From Paracoccus sp. MBLB3053 (GTDB lineage Bacteria > Pseudomonadota > Alphaproteobacteria > Rhodobacterales > Rhodobacteraceae), in contig NZ_JAVQLW010000004.1 in the NCBI RefSeq assembly GCF_031822435.1, positions 62,001 to 126,000 on the forward strand: a stretch of DNA of 64,000 bases. Reading direction: 5' to 3'. The notes below the pieces were generated by a model. It searched no databases and was not told the origin of the DNA. It was given only the letters and a program-made list of their open reading frames with translations. How positions within the stretch are numbered: position 1 is the first letter of the stretch; each line of letters opens with the position of its first letter. Shown in pieces: positions 45,173 through 53,937 of the stretch. A program made the position numbers and the translations under genes.

Positions 45173-45963
45173 TCCACCAGTTTGATGCTCAGGTATTTTT
45201 CTTCATCGGCGGCGGTGGCGGCATCCATGATGCCGGCCTCGCCCATGCCCACGGTCTGGACCGCCTGCATGGCCCAAACATTTGCGAGCGCGATGCCGAG
45301 CTCGGCGGTGACGCGGGTATTGAGATCGATGGCCTGTTTGAGATTTTCCGTGCCCTCGATCTTGCCGACCAATCCGTCGATCCGGGTTAGGCTCTCGCGC
45401 GCGCCTTGCGAGGAGGATTCCGCCGCCACCGACATGAAGGCATTCACATTGGCCGCAGTGCCGATGCGCGCCGCCGGCGCTTCCTCGCTCTTGGCGAGCT
45501 GGTCGACCCTCGCCCGTTCGAGCCCAGCCGAGGCAAAGGCCTTGTCGACATGGGTGGAAACCGTGCCACCGCTGAGCGTGCCGCCCTCCGCGAGAACAGA
45601 GGCCCAATCGCCGGATTTTGCGGCATCGAGCGATGCGGTCAGATCGCTGAAGCCGGGCATGATCTCCTTGAGGAAGCTCTCCTTGTCAAAGCCGAGATCG
45701 GCGAGCGTAAGACCATCCTTCAGCGCCGATATCTGGCCTTGCAGGAGCTGGATCTGTTCGATCAGCTTCAGGGTCTGGGCGTCGAGCTTCACATTCTGCG
45801 CGACCTGTTCCTTCAGCTGCAGCTTGGCCTCGGAAATCATCTCCTGGAGCCGGGCAATGCTGGTGACATCGATCGTCGGCACCCCTTGGGCGGTGATCGC
45901 CACTGGGACGAGGATAAGTGCTGACGCGGCCAGAACGCGTTGCATTGCTTTGCCAAAGCTCAT
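45169..45963 (-). CDS. virB5: T4SS minor pilin VirB5-like
   Basis: A 264-aa protein with signal peptide (LAASALILVPVAITAQG) and helical VirB5/TrbJ-like body: GVPTIDVTSIARLQEMISEA, a long coiled coil with IEQIQLLQGQISAL, and the end KQAIDLNTRVTAELGIALAN...DEEKYLSIKLVE. VirB5 caps the pilus and helps adhesion. It overlaps the genes on both sides by 4 bases. Confidence 0.85.
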   Translation of the reverse strand: MSFGKAMQRVLAASALILVPVAITAQGVPTIDVTSIARLQEMISEAKLQLKEQVAQNVKLDAQTLKLIEQIQLLQGQISALKDGLTLADLGFDKESFLKEIMPGFSDLTASLDAAKSGDWASVLAEGGTLSGGTVSTHVDKAFASAGLERARVDQLAKSEEAPAARIGTAANVNAFMSVAAESSSQGARESLTRIDGLVGKIEGTENLKQAIDLNTRVTAELGIALANVWAMQAVQTVGMGEAGIMDAATAADEEKYLSIKLVE

Positions 45964-47084
45964 CGTTTCAACCTCACGTGCAAGTAGGTCTCGTCCTCGG
46001 CGTAAGCCTGCAAAAGCAGGGCGTAGCGCGCCGCCTCCACCTTGCGCTGGGTAGCCTGCTGCCGGGTCAGGATCGCGGCCATACGGGTCACTTCGGCGCG
46101 GGCATAGGTGTTGAGATCCATCGCCTCCTTGACCGAGGCGGTCGCACCGATCCGGGCGGTAATGGCTCGGAGCCGGGTTGCGGCAGCCTGCATGCTCGTC
46201 ATCGAATGGCTGGCGTAATGCAGCCCGGCATCGGCGACATTCGAGCTTTCGGCGATGACCATATCCTTGGGGTCGAGGGTGCCGAGATCATCGGCGCCGC
46301 TGATCCGACCGGCATAGATCTGGTAATGCGCCCGGATGCGGCGGACGTAATTCTGGGTCTCGGCATAAGGCGGGATGCCATCATATTTCTGGACCGCACC
46401 GGGACCGGCATTATAGGCGGCGAGCGCCAGTTCCATTGAGCCGAACTTGCTTAATTGCTGCAGCAGGTAACGTGCCCCGCCATCGAGTTGCAGACGCGGA
46501 TCGTCATAATAGGCCGGGTAGATGCCCAAGCCTTGCGCGGTGCCCGGGATGATCTGGGTGAGACCAAAAGCGGCCTTCGGGCTTTTCGCGCCAATGCTGA
46601 AATTCGATTCCTGCTTCACCAGGCCTTGAAACCAGCAGCGGAACTCCACCGCATTGATCCCTGCCTGGGCCAGCGCCGGATGACCACTGTTGCGCATCGC
46701 GGTCTCGGCAATCATGCCCTCAATGGTGGCTGGCGCATCGCCGAAGAGCCTTTCGGCATAGGGATTGTCATCCTCGATGGCATAGACCGCGTCGGCGGCA
46801 AAACTCGTGCCGCCCATGTCGCCGCCCCCTTCAAGATCCGGGATGAAGGCGCTGGTTCCGGTCAGGAGGCGCAGGGTCTCATCAAGTGCCGCAAGCTGGG
46901 CGTCCTGCTCCTTCAGGATCGCTACGCGGTGCGAGTTTTCCTGGGTCTCGGCCGCGCGCTGCGCCAGATCCTGCTGTTTCTGCAAGAGCCATTCCGCGAT
47001 TTGCTTGAGATCCACCGCAGGCACGCCGGCAGCATGGGCAAGGGGCGTAAAGGGCAGGGCAGAGAGGGAAAGGGCGAGTGCCAT
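45960..47084 (-). CDS. Chimeric VirB5-like protein with internal lytic transglycosylase domain
   Basis: A 374-aa protein with a signal peptide (MALALSLSALPFTPLAHA). Residues ~20-75 resemble the VirB5 start of the next gene (GVPAVDLKQIAEW versus GVPTIDVTSIARL), and the last ~60 resemble its end (KEAMDLNT versus KQAIDLNT; DETYLHVRL versus DEEKYLSIKL). Between them (~143-255) lies a complete SLT domain: catalytic Glu159 in [39 protein letters not shown] and ETQNYVRRI. So a VirB1-type peptidoglycan hydrolase appears nested inside a VirB5-like protein. The operon also has a separate virB1. The ATG at 47084 follows GGAGG by 9 bases. Confidence 0.85.
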   Translation of the reverse strand: MALALSLSALPFTPLAHAAGVPAVDLKQIAEWLLQKQQDLAQRAAETQENSHRVAILKEQDAQLAALDETLRLLTGTSAFIPDLEGGGDMGGTSFAADAVYAIEDDNPYAERLFGDAPATIEGMIAETAMRNSGHPALAQAGINAVEFRCWFQGLVKQESNFSIGAKSPKAAFGLTQIIPGTAQGLGIYPAYYDDPRLQLDGGARYLLQQLSKFGSMELALAAYNAGPGAVQKYDGIPPYAETQNYVRRIRAHYQIYAGRISGADDLGTLDPKDMVIAESSNVADAGLHYASHSMTSMQAAATRLRAITARIGATASVKEAMDLNTYARAEVTRMAAILTRQQATQRKVEAARYALLLQAYAEDETYLHVRLKR

Positions 47085-47088
47085 TGAT

Positions 47089-47241
47089 CTAAACCTCCGG
47101 CACATCGCGGAACTCGCAATCGCTGCCCGCTTGTTCGAGCAGCGTCATCCCGGACCAGCAATTACTCTTGCGGATCGGTGTCTCGCCGGCACAGCCGGCA
47201 ACGCCGAACAGAAATGCCCCAAGCAGAAATGCTCTAACCAT
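47089..47241 (-). CDS. VirB7-like small lipoprotein
   Basis: Fifty residues: MVRAFLLGAFLFGVAGCAGE is a lipoprotein signal with lipobox VAG-C, followed by ETPIRKSNCWSGMTLLEQAG and an end with a second and third Cys. Size and position inside a virB operon match VirB7, which anchors VirB9 to the outer membrane. Its start overlaps the virB4 end by 8 bases. Confidence 0.78.
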   Translation of the reverse strand: MVRAFLLGAFLFGVAGCAGETPIRKSNCWSGMTLLEQAGSDCEFRDVPEV

Positions 47242-49588
47242 GGTCCAGCCTCCAGAAAAACGGTCGAGTCTCGAACCCTTCACCAAAGGCGCGCAAGGCC
47301 GATTTGCCGCCGCTCAAGGCGGTCAAGAGCGGGCCCAGCGGCGAGAGATCGACATCGAGAAGCGTCGATCCCGTCGGGCCATTCCACAGCGCGCGGCGCG
47401 GTCCATATTGGCCCTCAAGCACGAAGCCGAGCTGGTTTTCCGTCAGATTGAGCCCGGCATATTGGCTCTCGATCGCCTGACCGTTCGGGAAAATCAGCCG
47501 ATGCGGCAGGCCCTCGAGAATGGTCTTGGCCTTGCTCGCCTCGATCTGGCTCGGAAACTGCGTCATCAGCACCATGGTCACCGCAAGCTTGCGCATGGTG
47601 ACGGCCCATTTAGGCATGCGCGCGGCGAAGAAGGCGTCATCAAGCGCGGCATGGGCCTCGTCGATGATCAGGAGCGTCGGCACCCGGTCTTCGAACATCA
47701 GCTCGAGCCGGCGGAAAATATAGCTCAGGATCGCCGTGCGCTCAGTGGCATGCTCCAGGATCTCGGACATATCGAGCCCGACAACATTGCTGCGGCGGAA
47801 ATCGACGACCGGCTGATCTGCGGCACCGAAGACCCAGTTGTAGCGCCCCTCCGGTCCCCATTCCGCCACCCGCATGGCGAGCTCGCGCCCGTCCTGCACA
47901 TCACCGACCAGGCTCTCGAAATGGGCGAAGCTGCGCAGAGCCTCGGGCGCAGCGGCAATCCGGCGAATGGCGGATTTGAGCGCCGCCGCTTGGATCGGAG
48001 ACAGCGTGCCGCGGCGCTCGATCAGGGTCGAAAGCCAATCCATCAGCCAGGCCTCGCCGCGGGATCCGGTCTCGGTCAGCAGCGGATTGAGCCCGGTCGG
48101 CTGCCCGGCGCGGATCCGGGCGTAAGAACCGCCCAAAGCGGCGACGAGGCTTTTGAGCCCCTCGTCCTTGTCGAAGATGATGATCCGGGGCCGCACCCGC
48201 AGCGCCTGAGCCGCAAGGAAGGCAACCGTGGTGGTCTTGCCGGAATCCGAGGGCCCGAGAACCAGGGTATGGCCCAGCGGCGGCTCGGATTCCGGCCGTC
48301 CCGGCCCCTGGAAGCTGAAGCGATGCGGCGCCCCGGATGCGCTCTGAAACACGGTGATCGGCGAGCGCCAATGCAATGCCTCGGCTGGACTGCCAGCATC
48401 GCTCATATGCAGCGAGGCCATATCGGCAAAGGTTGTGGTCGCGACCGTCATGCCCCAGCATTGGTAATCCATATTGCCGGGATGGCTGGCAAAAAAGCTG
48501 GCCTCAAGACTATGCGCGCAGCGCGTGAATTTTACCCGGGCGCGTTCCGCCATGCCCTTGATCTTCGAGATGCGCTGATCGAGCGCCTCGCGGCTCTCTG
48601 CAAAGACGGTGATCGTGAATTGATGCAGGCCCACGCTCTTGCCTCCGCTTTCGACCTCATCGGCGGTCTCGATCAGCTGCTGCTGGATCGTGGTGGCCAG
48701 ATCATCTGCCGCCCGCATCTGTTCGACGCGGAAGCGCACCCGACCGGCGATTTTTTCCGCCGCGATCGGGGTGAAGCTGTGGCAGATCACGGTATCGAGG
48801 GATGCGTCGAGCGCATCGAGCATGCCGGGCCAGGTCTCCTGACTATAGCGTTTCACCGCGAGAACTGCGGCATGGCGAGGCGGGCCAATGCCCTCGTCGA
48901 ACAGGATTTCGTCCGGGTAGAAGGTTGCGGCCGAGGGCACGGCATCCTCGGCAATCAGGCTCATTTCGCCGCGCCAGGCCGGGGCGAGAAGCCCGGTGCT
49001 GATCGCGGTGTAAAAACCGATCAGGCTGCCATCGCTGATCTTCAGGCGCCGGGTGGTGACATGCGGCAAGCCGCTTTCCAGCACCGCGACCAACTCGCGC
49101 AGGTCATGCAGGCGAGCCTCGGTATCGGATTCCAGAAGTTTCGCTGCCGCCTTGCCGAAGAGCGGCACCCGCAGCGGCGCGGGCAGCGAGGAGACCACGG
49201 TGAGGACGACGACAAAATCATGCAGGTCTTGCGCGTCGAGATGACCGCGCCAGGCGCGGTCGAGATCGCCGGCGAAACTCTTGCCATGAATCGGCGTGAG
49301 CCCGAGATCGGCGCGGCGATGCATGCGATGGATGTAGAAGCTGAAGCGCTCATCGAGCCCGTCGATCATCCCGGCCAGGGCGCCGCGCAACTCGTGGATG
49401 TCCTGCGGTGCCGCGGTCATGCCGTCGAGACCGGAAATCTCGAGCGAGATCATCAACCCGTTCTGCCGCGTCCGGACAACCTCGTCATCCAATTCAATGA
49501 GATAGGGCAGATGGGTGAAGAAGCCGGGATCCTTCGGCAGAAGTGCCTGCGCTGCCGGATTGCGTCCGTTCGTGGCAAAGCTAGACAT
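47234..49588 (-). CDS. virB4: T4SS ATPase VirB4
   Basis: A 784-aa ATPase. Walker A is GPSDSGKT (445-452), Walker B LLIIDEAHAAL (638-648), and the C-terminal arginine region follows; the N-terminal domain contains GLMISLEISGLDGM and the CagE/TrbE/VirB4 pattern. It energises pilin handling. It overlaps virB3 upstream and the lipoprotein gene downstream. Confidence 0.96.
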   Translation of the reverse strand: MSSFATNGRNPAAQALLPKDPGFFTHLPYLIELDDEVVRTRQNGLMISLEISGLDGMTAAPQDIHELRGALAGMIDGLDERFSFYIHRMHRRADLGLTPIHGKSFAGDLDRAWRGHLDAQDLHDFVVVLTVVSSLPAPLRVPLFGKAAAKLLESDTEARLHDLRELVAVLESGLPHVTTRRLKISDGSLIGFYTAISTGLLAPAWRGEMSLIAEDAVPSAATFYPDEILFDEGIGPPRHAAVLAVKRYSQETWPGMLDALDASLDTVICHSFTPIAAEKIAGRVRFRVEQMRAADDLATTIQQQLIETADEVESGGKSVGLHQFTITVFAESREALDQRISKIKGMAERARVKFTRCAHSLEASFFASHPGNMDYQCWGMTVATTTFADMASLHMSDAGSPAEALHWRSPITVFQSASGAPHRFSFQGPGRPESEPPLGHTLVLGPSDSGKTTTVAFLAAQALRVRPRIIIFDKDEGLKSLVAALGGSYARIRAGQPTGLNPLLTETGSRGEAWLMDWLSTLIERRGTLSPIQAAALKSAIRRIAAAPEALRSFAHFESLVGDVQDGRELAMRVAEWGPEGRYNWVFGAADQPVVDFRRSNVVGLDMSEILEHATERTAILSYIFRRLELMFEDRVPTLLIIDEAHAALDDAFFAARMPKWAVTMRKLAVTMVLMTQFPSQIEASKAKTILEGLPHRLIFPNGQAIESQYAGLNLTENQLGFVLEGQYGPRRALWNGPTGSTLLDVDLSPLGPLLTALSGGKSALRAFGEGFETRPFFWRLDHG

Positions 49589-49868
49589 AACGCCGGCCCT
49601 TCCTGCGGCTGCGGTTCAGCGCCGGCGGGGTCTTTTGCAGGATGACGCGCAGCACCTGGGCACCATTCGGATTGGCGGCGGCGGCAATGCGGGCAAACCC
49701 GTACCAGACCGGCCCGAGGGCAAGGAAGCTGAGCGACAGGATCAGGTGCTGCGAGCTCCACATGAAGGGCAGCACGGTGAGCGATGCCACCGCCAGCATA
49801 TAGGGCATCGGCAGGCCCCAGAGCTTCGCCTGTCGCGTCAGCCCGAGAATGACCGGAGTGCGCTCCAT
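49581..49868 (-). CDS. virB3: T4SS inner-membrane protein VirB3
   Basis: A 95-aa protein with the VirB3/TrbD opening VILGLTRQAKLWGLPMPYML and two hydrophobic segments before a basic tail (NRSRRKGRRYV). It overlaps virB4 by 8 bases and starts 3 bases after the virB2 stop. Confidence 0.93.
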   Translation of the reverse strand: MERTPVILGLTRQAKLWGLPMPYMLAVASLTVLPFMWSSQHLILSLSFLALGPVWYGFARIAAAANPNGAQVLRVILQKTPPALNRSRRKGRRYV

Positions 49869-49871
49869 GGC

Positions 49872-50195
49872 TCAGAGGAAGCTGTTGAGATTACTGACCA
49901 GCGTCGAAGCCGGCATGGCAATGATGGCGCCGATGATGATGTAGAGAAGCCAGGCCCAAGGCGCGCGGTTCAAGGCCGCCATGATGCCGACGATGACGAA
50001 GGCGGTGGAGAAGAACCAGACCACGGGATTGCCCATGATCCAGGTCGTCCAGTTGTTGCCGAGCGTATTGGCCTTGGTGAAATCGATGCCCTGATTGGCC
50101 TGAGCAAGGGCCCGTGACGCAAAGCCCGCGATAGGCAGCGACAGGGCAAGCGGGATCGCCCGGCGAAAGCGCCGGAGAGCAAGGTTCGGGAACAT
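49872..50195 (-). CDS. virB2: T4SS major pilin VirB2
   Basis: A 107-aa prepilin with long signal (RFRRAIPLALSLPIAGFASR, ALAQA cleavage) and two hydrophobic segments (PVVWFFSTAFVIVGIMAALN; AWLLYIIIGAIIAMPASTLV), as in VirB2/TrbC. It makes the conjugative pilus. Confidence 0.93.
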   Translation of the reverse strand: MFPNLALRRFRRAIPLALSLPIAGFASRALAQANQGIDFTKANTLGNNWTTWIMGNPVVWFFSTAFVIVGIMAALNRAPWAWLLYIIIGAIIAMPASTLVSNLNSFL

Positions 50196-50208
50196 GAGGT
50201 GGATCCTT

Positions 50209-50859
50209 CTACTGCGTCTTGAGGAGGAGGCGGTTATGTTCGGAAAGCACCCGGATCACGTAATCGCGGGTCTCAGGATAGGGCGGTACGCCGCCGTATT
50301 TTTGCACGGCCTTGGGGCCGGCATTGTAGGCGGCGAGCGCCAGCATCGGGCTGCGAAAGGCCTGAAGTTGCGTCAGTAGATAGCGCGCCCCGCCATCGAG
50401 GTTTTGCATCGGATCGGAGGCATCGACGCCGAGCATCGAGGCGGTCCCTGGCATCAATTGCGTCAGGCCAAGCGCGCCTTTCGGGCTGCGCGCCTTGGGG
50501 TTGAAACGGGATTCCTGCCAGATCATCGCCCGAAACAGCGCATGCCATTCTTGCGGTGACAGTTCAGCCGCACGCAGAGCAGGGTGATGCTGGTAGCGCG
50601 ACGCCACCCGGTCGATCCCGGGCATGATCGCGGTAGAGGGTCGGGAATGCCGGGAAGATGTGGTGGCGCGCAAAGCGGCGCGGATCAGATCCTCTTCGGC
50701 CTCGGCAGAAACATCTATGCGCTTCGCGGGCTTGGGCAGGATGCGTCGGCCCGAGGCGTCATAGCGCAAGACCGAGGAGGCATCGCTCTCGTGAACCAGG
50801 GCTGCCGCGGCAAAGCGAATTACATCGGCCTGAGTTGGCAGGGCACCGCCCAGCAGCAT
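50209..50859 (-). CDS. virB1: Lytic transglycosylase VirB1 (start uncertain)
   Basis: The SLT domain is complete: catalytic Glu in [46 protein letters not shown] and [18 protein letters not shown]. It locally opens peptidoglycan for the secretion channel. The nearest ATG (50859, [13 protein letters not shown]) cuts into what looks like a signal peptide coded from about 50898 ([20 protein letters not shown]), for which no ordinary start codon is visible; a rare start or readthrough from the overlapping upstream gene is possible. The 216 residues given are the minimum. Confidence 0.85.
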   Translation of the reverse strand: MLLGGALPTQADVIRFAAAALVHESDASSVLRYDASGRRILPKPAKRIDVSAEAEEDLIRAALRATTSSRHSRPSTAIMPGIDRVASRYQHHPALRAAELSPQEWHALFRAMIWQESRFNPKARSPKGALGLTQLMPGTASMLGVDASDPMQNLDGGARYLLTQLQAFRSPMLALAAYNAGPKAVQKYGGVPPYPETRDYVIRVLSEHNRLLLKTQ

Positions 50860-50893
50860 CAAAGGCAGCAGGGCGGCAATGAGGGCAGGGGGC

Positions 50894-51289
50894 TTATTCG
50901 GCCTTGCTGTCGATAATGACGGATTGGCCGGCGACCATGGGCGCGGCCGGGATGGTGTAGCCGAGCTCCTTGCACATGGTGAAGACGGTGCTGAGGGTGC
51001 GGATTTCTCGGAAGACGAGATCGGCTTGTGGCTCATTGCCAATGGCGGCGGATTGCCGGGCACGCCTGGTGCGCTGGGTGATGAGGGCGGCCCAACGCGA
51101 GCGTTCTTTCGGCTCGATCGCCAGCACATACCAGATGCCATGGTAATGCGGGCCGCGCAGTTCCGGCAATTCATGGCAATAGATGCAGAGCAACCAGCCT
51201 TCTTCCAGAAGTTCCTTGAGTCCGTCGACCGTGACCACATTCGGGGGCTCTTTTCTCAGATCAATCACCGGCCCGCGTCTCCATAGCAT
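50894..51289 (-). CDS. First gene of the T4SS operon, 131-aa unknown protein
   Basis: Not recognised. It reads [20 protein letters not shown] then [40 protein letters not shown] and a C-terminal [20 protein letters not shown]. The [10 protein letters not shown] block with Cys-x-x-Cys-His could bind metal or haem-like ligands, but no signal peptide is present. The ATG at 51289 is chosen because it leaves the palindrome 51317-51360 outside the gene; an ATG at 51346 inside the palindrome has no ribosome site. Placement at the operon head suggests a regulatory or assembly role (inference). Confidence 0.72.
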   Translation of the reverse strand: MLWRRGPVIDLRKEPPNVVTVDGLKELLEEGWLLCIYCHELPELRGPHYHGIWYVLAIEPKERSRWAALITQRTRRARQSAAIGNEPQADLVFREIRTLSTVFTMCKELGYTIPAAPMVAGQSVIIDSKAE

Positions 51290-51316
51290 GGCCACGCAGC
51301 ACCTTCCGAATGCCAG

Positions 51317-51360
51317 CGTGTCAAATTTGCAAATCTCGGTCAACATGCAAATTTAACACG
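51317..51360. promoter_or_regulatory. Operator palindrome at the head of the T4SS operon
   Basis: Arms CGTGTCAAATTTGCA and TGCAAATTTAACACG pair with one mismatch around 14 bases. The inner core ATTTGCA-N14-TGCAAAT has exactly the same spacing as the palindrome at 60612-60663. It lies 27 bases before the ATG at 51289, a repressor or activator position. Confidence 0.68.
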
Positions 51361-51525
51361 TGCCGAGCTTTTCTCTCTGAGCTTTGTAAACGCTGGGCAG
51401 ATGTCTTCCAAGGCCGAAGCAAGCTCCGGCCCTGGCGAGGTTCACGGGTTTTTCGGGCCCCTCACGCGGCATCGAGGGGGCCGTGATCCTGGCCGATCAG
51501 CGCTGCCAGGGATCAAGGACAGGGA

Positions 51526-51762
51526 TCAGGAGGGCAGGCGCTGCCCATCCTGGCGATCTGCACGCTTTTCCATCGAGCCGATGAACATGCGCACACCTTC
51601 CTCGGTGACCGCCCAGATCCCGAAATCACGCAATTCAAGCGTGACCGGCCGATCGCCCTCATCCACCATCATCGACAGCATCTGCACCATTCCGGCATCG
51701 AGTCGCGCCGAGGCGCGCAGAGGGTTCTCGCGCAAAGCGGCCGTGGGGCTGCGCATTTTCAT
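51526..51762 (-). CDS. Small 78-aa unknown protein near the luxR gene
   Basis: The protein reads SARLDAGMVQMLSMMVDEGD, RPVTLELRDFGIWAVTEEGV and RMFIGSMEKRADRQ; no known domain recognised. AGGAG lies 5 bases before the ATG. It is transcribed toward the T4SS operon and divergently from luxR, with the lux-box-like palindrome between them. It may be a small regulator of transfer (inference only). Confidence 0.65.
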   Translation of the reverse strand: MKMRSPTAALRENPLRASARLDAGMVQMLSMMVDEGDRPVTLELRDFGIWAVTEEGVRMFIGSMEKRADRQDGQRLPS

Positions 51763-51826
51763 GAGGTCTCCTGCACAGATTCGAATTTCGGCAGAAGATA
51801 GCCGATCCGGCGCAAGAGGCCAGATA

Positions 51827-51844
51827 CCTGTCTTTTTAGACAGG
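51827..51844. promoter_or_regulatory. Lux-box-like palindrome
   Basis: CCTGTC-TTTTTA-GACAGG is a perfect 18-base palindrome with CTGT/ACAG arms like LuxR-family sites. It is 53 bases before the luxR start and 64 bases before the divergent 78-aa gene. Confidence 0.6.
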
Positions 51845-51897
51845 CTGATCAGCTATAGGTTGCCGGCGCCAGAAGAATGAAAAAATGAGGCAGCATC

Positions 51898-52524
51898 GTG
51901 CTTGAAACCGTCCTTCCCGATCATGAGCGCTATCTTGGCGAACTCGAAGAGCTCGCGCCCGGAGGGTTCTTCCTCGGTCTCGGGCTGCATCTCGGCAAGC
52001 CGCAGGTCATGGTCAATCGCTTTCCCGAGCCCTGGGTCCGACATTGGGAACAGGATGTTTTCCTGGGCCGCGATCCGATCGCCCTTTGGGTCATTTCCCA
52101 GGCGAATGACGCGGTCGCGAGATGGTCCGAGATCTCTGTTCCCGACAATTTCGGCATTCTCGAGAAGGCCTGCGAGCACGGTCTTTGCTACGGCGCGACG
52201 CTCGTCACCCGGATTGGCCGGCGACGCTCCTGCCTGTCAGCCGCCCGGCCTGATCGCGAGTTCACGGACGCGGAATTGAGCGAGCTTGGCGGAAGGCTCA
52301 ACCTGCTCGCGCATCTCTTCGCCAAAAGCGATCTGGTCCTCACCGAGAAGGAGATCGAGGCCCTGCGCCAGATGAAGCACGGTCTTACCCATACCGAAGC
52401 AGGCGAGAGCTTGGGGATCAGCGCCTCGGCCCTGAAGTTGCGGCTCTCCAGCGCACAGAAGAAACTCGGCTGCCGCAATATCGTCTCGGCCGTGGCGCGG
52501 GCGGTCGAGGAGGATCTGATCTAG
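51898..52524 (+). CDS. LuxR-family regulator with autoinducer-binding domain
   Basis: A 208-aa protein with an N-terminal autoinducer-domain-like region (RFPEPWVRHWEQDVFLGRDP; WSEISVPDNFG; GLCYGATLVTRIGRRRS) and a C-terminal LuxR helix-turn-helix (LTEKEIEALRQMKHGLTHTE, AGESLGISASALKLRLSSAQ, KKLGC). Conserved W/Y/D positions suggest acyl-homoserine-lactone binding, but no luxI synthase is present, so it may be a solo receptor. The GTG start has GAGG upstream; no ATG fits. It probably controls the adjacent transfer operon (inference). Confidence 0.88.
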   Translation: MLETVLPDHERYLGELEELAPGGFFLGLGLHLGKPQVMVNRFPEPWVRHWEQDVFLGRDPIALWVISQANDAVARWSEISVPDNFGILEKACEHGLCYGATLVTRIGRRRSCLSAARPDREFTDAELSELGGRLNLLAHLFAKSDLVLTEKEIEALRQMKHGLTHTEAGESLGISASALKLRLSSAQKKLGCRNIVSAVARAVEEDLI

Positions 52525-53029
52525 CCACAGCGCGAACAGGCTAGCGGGAGAGGGGCGCCGCTGCGGCGAACTTCTTGTGCAAACCAGCCTAAAGAATCCA
52601 CATTTTCTGTGGGTGGATCTGTGGACAACCGGACGATCCTGTTGGATTCTCTGGCGGGGGCGAACTGCCTGCATTCATGGCAAGTTGCACGGACGGTACT
52701 GCGGCGTTCACTTCCGCACCGTCGATGTTCGTGCATGTAGCCAGCGCCGGTGCCACAGACCCGAAGCTGTTGCCGTGCGACGCTTTCGAACAAACAGAAT
52801 GTGTCGGCGGGTGTCTTGCTGAACATCGTCGCGCTGAATGTCACGATTGCAATGGTACAAACGCGCATAGTCATTGACCGCTGACTCAAGGGGTCCATCG
52901 TCCAAACAACAGCAGCTTTGCGCGAAAAAGGTATGGGCCGATACCTAGACGGCCGAGGCCCATATCATTCAAATCGCCTCACTGATTTTCCCCGGTCAAT
53001 CGGCCGGGGAACCCTGAGGAGGACCCCAC
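52525..53029. other. Gap between luxR and the aromatic cluster, with operator candidate
   Basis: No gene is supported in these 505 bases. 52932-52964 is an inverted repeat TATGGGCC...GGCCCATA with a 17-base centre, about 65 bases before the dioxygenase start, a plausible LysR-type regulator site. GAGGA precedes the ATG at 53030. Confidence 0.5.
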
Positions 53030-53881
53030 ATGTCAACAGTAACGATCGACAACGTCACAGACGTTGTCATTGCAGCCATGGGTCAACACGGCGACGTGAC
53101 CCCGCGTAACCGCGAAATTTTGACCGCGCTAATCCGCCACATCCACGATTTCAGCCGCGAAGTGAAACTGCAGCATAGCGAGTTTCTTTATGCCTGCGAC
53201 TTCCTTGCCCGCGCAGGTCAGCTTTGTGACGACAAGCGTCAGGAATTCATCCTACTTGGCGACATCATCGGCCTTGAGGTGCTGGTCGATATGCTGACCC
53301 ACCATGCCGAGGCAGGCGCCAGCGAATCCACCGTGCTTGGCCCGTTTTATCGCGAGAACCCGCCCGTTTTGCCCAAGGGCGCCTCGATCGTTCAAATGCA
53401 TTTCGACAATGAGGAAAGCATCTATTTCGAGGGCTTTGTGCGGGACACCGCCGGCAACCCGATCGAGGGTGTTCTGGTCGATGTCTGGGAAGACGCACCG
53501 AACGGGCTGTACGAAAACCACGACCCGAACCAACCCGACTATAACCTTCGCGGGCGTCTGCAGACCGATGAAAACGGCCACTATGCGTTCCGCGCCGTGC
53601 GCCCGGTCGCCTATCCAATTCCCGATGATCACACTGCCGGCGAACTTATCCGCGCTATGGGACACCACCCCATGCGCCCCAGTCACATGCATTTCATGCT
53701 GCAACGAGACGGCTATCGCCGTCTGATCAGTCAGGTCTTCGACTCACGTGATGAATATCTGGAAAACGACTCGGTCTTTGCCGTCAAGGAAAGCCTGATC
53801 GGGCAGTACCACCCCGCAGCAGCAGAACTGGGCGTCGATCTGCACATCAAGTTTGATTTCGTGCTGGCCAACGCCGCATAA
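53030..53881 (+). CDS. Intradiol ring-cleavage dioxygenase (catechol/hydroxyquinol 1,2-dioxygenase)
   Basis: A 283-aa non-haem Fe(III) enzyme that opens catechol-type rings to cis,cis-muconates. Iron ligands by pattern: Y161 (GLYEN), Y195 (VAYPIP), H219 and H221 (SHMHF). The N-terminal helical dimer domain (TALIRHIHDFSREVKLQHSE) and SESTVLGPFYREN are typical. The sequence GLYENHDPNQPDYNLRGR resembles hydroxyquinol/chlorocatechol-type members as much as CatA, so the substrate is undecided. It is first of five codirectional genes. Confidence 0.9.
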   Translation: MSTVTIDNVTDVVIAAMGQHGDVTPRNREILTALIRHIHDFSREVKLQHSEFLYACDFLARAGQLCDDKRQEFILLGDIIGLEVLVDMLTHHAEAGASESTVLGPFYRENPPVLPKGASIVQMHFDNEESIYFEGFVRDTAGNPIEGVLVDVWEDAPNGLYENHDPNQPDYNLRGRLQTDENGHYAFRAVRPVAYPIPDDHTAGELIRAMGHHPMRPSHMHFMLQRDGYRRLISQVFDSRDEYLENDSVFAVKESLIGQYHPAAAELGVDLHIKFDFVLANAA

Positions 53882-53937
53882 CCCCAGCGGCCCCGGACCT
53901 AGCGCCGGGGCCGCCTCCACGGGAATAAGGTGAAAAT

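Noticed and set aside
47168..49645. 825-codon plus-strand open frame opposite virB4
   Set aside because: Shadow of VirB4, which has intact Walker motifs and coupled neighbours.
52677..52877. 66-codon Cys-rich plus-strand frame between luxR and the dioxygenase
   Set aside because: No ribosome site or coding bias and no family resemblance; left as intergenic.
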